Source: Bryobacterales bacterium
GTDB taxonomy: Bacteria > Cyanobacteriota > Vampirovibrionia > Obscuribacterales > Obscuribacteraceae
Length of the DNA: 15,916 nt
Assembly: GCA_903970295.1 (NCBI GenBank)
Contig: CAJCHQ010000423.1
Location: forward strand, 1-15,916
Direction of reading: 5' to 3'
A model generated the notes under the pieces. That model saw only the letters and a program-made list of their open reading frames with translations. It did no database searches and had not been told where the DNA came from. Each line of letters starts with the position of its first letter. Position 1 is the stretch's first letter. Made by a program: the position numbers and the translations under genes. Shown here in pieces: positions 14,131-15,916 of this stretch.

Positions 14131-14496
14131 ATGATGAACAAGTTGAAAGAGTTTGTGGCTAAAAGTTGGAATCGCTGGTATGTATGGGCTGCGGCGATTA
14201 CGTGTCTAGCCGTGTGGTTTTTATGCTTCACACACGATGTATCGGTCGCAGAAAAGCCCTTCAGCATCCATGAAGCAGAAAAACTTGTGCGAGATGCACA
14301 TATAAGTAATCGGGACCGAGATGCTCTGAGAGACAAACTCCGTGAAGCATGGAAGTTGATTGAACAAGAGGTTAGGCTGAACGGCTTAGCCATGGGTGTC
14401 TTTGATGGACTGCTTGCCGGTTATCTTGGTTGGACTATAGAGGCTGCTTTAGTTCGTCGACATGACCGACGAGATACGCTGGCGGTGGAGCAGTGA
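14131..14496 (+). CDS. Small two-helix membrane protein (121 aa)
   Basis: I do not recognise the family. A hydrophobic segment at residues 17-33 (YVWAAAITCLAVWFLCF) preceded by a basic stretch should anchor the N-terminus. Residues about 47-82 are a charged, probably helical segment rich in Arg, Asp, Lys and Glu (RDRDALRDKLREAW). A second weaker hydrophobic helix spans about residues 84-107 (GLAMGVFDGLLAGYLGWTIE), followed by a basic tail. The start could be ATG 14131 or 14134; no proper Shine-Dalgarno is visible, which lowers start confidence. The stop is TGA 14494-14496, convergent to glgX across 145 bases that contain only a weak 6-bp stem (14514-14534). Confidence 0.62.
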   Translation: MMNKLKEFVAKSWNRWYVWAAAITCLAVWFLCFTHDVSVAEKPFSIHEAEKLVRDAHISNRDRDALRDKLREAWKLIEQEVRLNGLAMGVFDGLLAGYLGWTIEAALVRRHDRRDTLAVEQ

Positions 14497-14641
14497 ACCC
14501 GCGGAAGAAGGTTTGTCGAATTGCTTGGTCGACAGAAAGCCGAAGTGGTTGTACGTGTCGGATATTGTTTGCTACTGGCTTGGGTCGCCCACCTGATACC
14601 GCTCGCCGCCAACCTCTTCCCGCAGCCCTAAGCACTAAGCG

Positions 14642-15916
14642 CTACGCCCCCTCATCCGCCTGCGCATCGTGCAACTCGAACAACGCAATACTCCTTCCCG
14701 CAAGTGGAAACTCACTTTCCATCGGCCACATATGTTGCTCGATCTTCTCCGACGTTTCCAGCAACAAGCGCCAGCCATCTCCCTCACTCTGCCCAGGCAA
14801 CCAAAAATCAACACCCAAATGCGCAGTGTTGGCAATCAAAAGCAAAGTCTTCGGCGCATGCGCACCATGAACAGGCAATGTAATCAACTTTTCTTCCACC
14901 CCGGACGCCTTCAATAAGACTCCTAACGTCCGCCCTTCGTCGTTCGTCCAATCCGCTTCCTCCATCGTCTTTCCTGCCGGAGAAAGCCAGACGATGTCCC
15001 GCGGCGAGCCATGCTGGATGGTATCTTCACCTTTGAAAAAAGCCTTGCGCTCGATTACCGGCTGCTGTTTGCGAATAGCAATGACTTTTTTGACGAACTC
15101 CAGAAATTTCTTGTCCTCGTCATTCAGATCCCATTGATACCAGCTGATTTCATTGTCCTGGCAGTAAGCATTGTTGTTGCCACCCTGCGTGCGACCGAGT
15201 TCGTCGCCACCGCTCAACATAGGCACCCCGATCGACAAGAACAAAATCGCCATGAAATTACGCTTCTGTTGATAGCGCAATGCCACCACTGCCTTTTCTT
15301 TAGTCGGTCCTTCGTGACTGCAGTTCCAACTATGGTTGTGACTCTCGCCATCTCTATTTTCTTCGCCGTTAGCGAGGTTGTGCTTTTCGTTGTAGCTGAC
15401 CAGATCGGTCAGTGTGAAGCCATCGTGACAGGTGACGAAATTGATGCTGGCGTGCGGCCGCCGCCCACCATGTTCGTAGAGGTCGGCACTACCCGTGAAG
15501 CGTGTAGCAAATTCACCGAGTTGCCCGGAATCGCCCTTGACGAATAGCCTGATCGCGTCACGATATTTTCCGTTCCATTCTGTCCATAACACCGGAAAAT
15601 TTCCGACCTGATACCCACCTTCCCCTAAATCCCAGGGCTCGGCAATCAGCTTCACTTGCGAGATCACAGGATCTTGCTGGATCACATCAAAGAACGAGCC
15701 CAGACTATCGACATCATAGAGTTCACGAGCGAGCGCACTAGCCAGATCAAATCGAAATCCGTCGACGTGCATCTCCTGCACCCAATAGCGCAAGCTATCC
15801 ATGATCAGCTGAATCACACGCGGGTGCACCATATTCAGTGTGTTGCCGCAGCCGGTGTAATCCATGTAATAACGTTGATTGTCCGCCACCGTGCGGTAAT
15901 AGGAAACGTTGTCTAC
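14642..15916 (-). CDS. glgX: Glycogen debranching enzyme GlgX, C-terminal part (5' end outside window)
   Basis: The frame is open to the right edge, so the N-terminus and carbohydrate-binding module are missing; 424 residues are visible. It is a GH13 alpha-amylase-fold enzyme that hydrolyses alpha-1,6 branch points of glycogen or limit dextrins in the cytoplasm. It shows [13 protein letters not shown], then DGFRFDLA with the nucleophile Asp57 (visible numbering), IAEPWD with the acid/base Glu93, and VTCHDGFT with the transition-state Asp165. [20 protein letters not shown] and [11 protein letters not shown] follow, both typical of the GlgX/TreX group. The C-terminal beta domain ends [16 protein letters not shown]. 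The length of the visible part fits a full enzyme of about 700 residues. The GTG within the frame at 15887-15889 is internal, not the start. Maltooligosyltrehalose genes could be neighbours but lie outside. Confidence 0.92.
   Translation of the reverse strand, partial: VDNVSYYRTVADNQRYYMDYTGCGNTLNMVHPRVIQLIMDSLRYWVQEMHVDGFRFDLASALARELYDVDSLGSFFDVIQQDPVISQVKLIAEPWDLGEGGYQVGNFPVLWTEWNGKYRDAIRLFVKGDSGQLGEFATRFTGSADLYEHGGRRPHASINFVTCHDGFTLTDLVSYNEKHNLANGEENRDGESHNHSWNCSHEGPTKEKAVVALRYQQKRNFMAILFLSIGVPMLSGGDELGRTQGGNNNAYCQDNEISWYQWDLNDEDKKFLEFVKKVIAIRKQQPVIERKAFFKGEDTIQHGSPRDIVWLSPAGKTMEEADWTNDEGRTLGVLLKASGVEEKLITLPVHGAHAPKTLLLIANTAHLGVDFWLPGQSEGDGWRLLLETSEKIEQHMWPMESEFPLAGRSIALFELHDAQADEGA

Noticed and set aside
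15011..15547. 178-codon plus-strand hydrophobic ORF
   Set aside because: It lies opposite glgX, whose catalytic motifs are unambiguous.

Overview
The window is ordinary bacterial chromosome of roughly 50% G+C. It has densely packed genes in mixed orientation, Shine-Dalgarno led starts and no tRNA, rRNA, insertion sequence, phage or CRISPR signature that I can see. Secreted carbohydrate-active and Sel1-repeat proteins, Ser/Thr/Pro/Gln-rich extracellular proteins, a GlgX-type debranching enzyme and many lineage-specific hypotheticals remind me of deep-branching non-photosynthetic Cyanobacteriota (Vampirovibrionia, Obscuribacterales-like). That assignment is an impression from protein style and cannot be proven from the window.

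Left part (1-3154): the 3' end of a secreted GH26-like glycoside hydrolase (+); convergent to it a small unknown gene and a membrane-anchored alpha/beta hydrolase (both -); then a divergent gene for a small protein with a glycine-zipper-like hydrophobic segment (+).

Middle part (3275-6230): a secreted zinc-ribbon protein gene (-) split by an apparent CT duplication; a divergent low-complexity secreted Asn/Gln-rich protein (+); a convergent exported protein of unknown role (-); and a SAM-dependent methyltransferase (-) followed by a hairpin.

Paired Sel1 region (6231-9721): a roughly 450-base stretch without a convincing gene, two tandem paralogous exported Sel1-repeat genes with similar -10 regions, a truncated relic of an F420-dependent NADP reductase family gene (-), a tandem ACT-domain protein with a strong ribosome binding site (+) and a small unknown gene (-).

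Right part (9839-15916): a 531-residue protein with an apparent TIKI/ChaN/TraB-like domain behind a disordered N-terminus; a 748-residue double S41 peptidase whose first half has lost catalytic residues; two very small convergent ORFs, each with a good Shine-Dalgarno; a small two-helix membrane protein; and the C-terminal part of glycogen debranching enzyme GlgX (-), which runs off the right edge.

Most neighbours do not form an obvious pathway, and operons are short. I found no clear defence system or mobile island. The points most worth a second look are the frameshifted zinc-ribbon gene, the truncated reductase, the degenerate/active S41 tandem, the TIKI-like protein and the pair of overlapping small ORFs.
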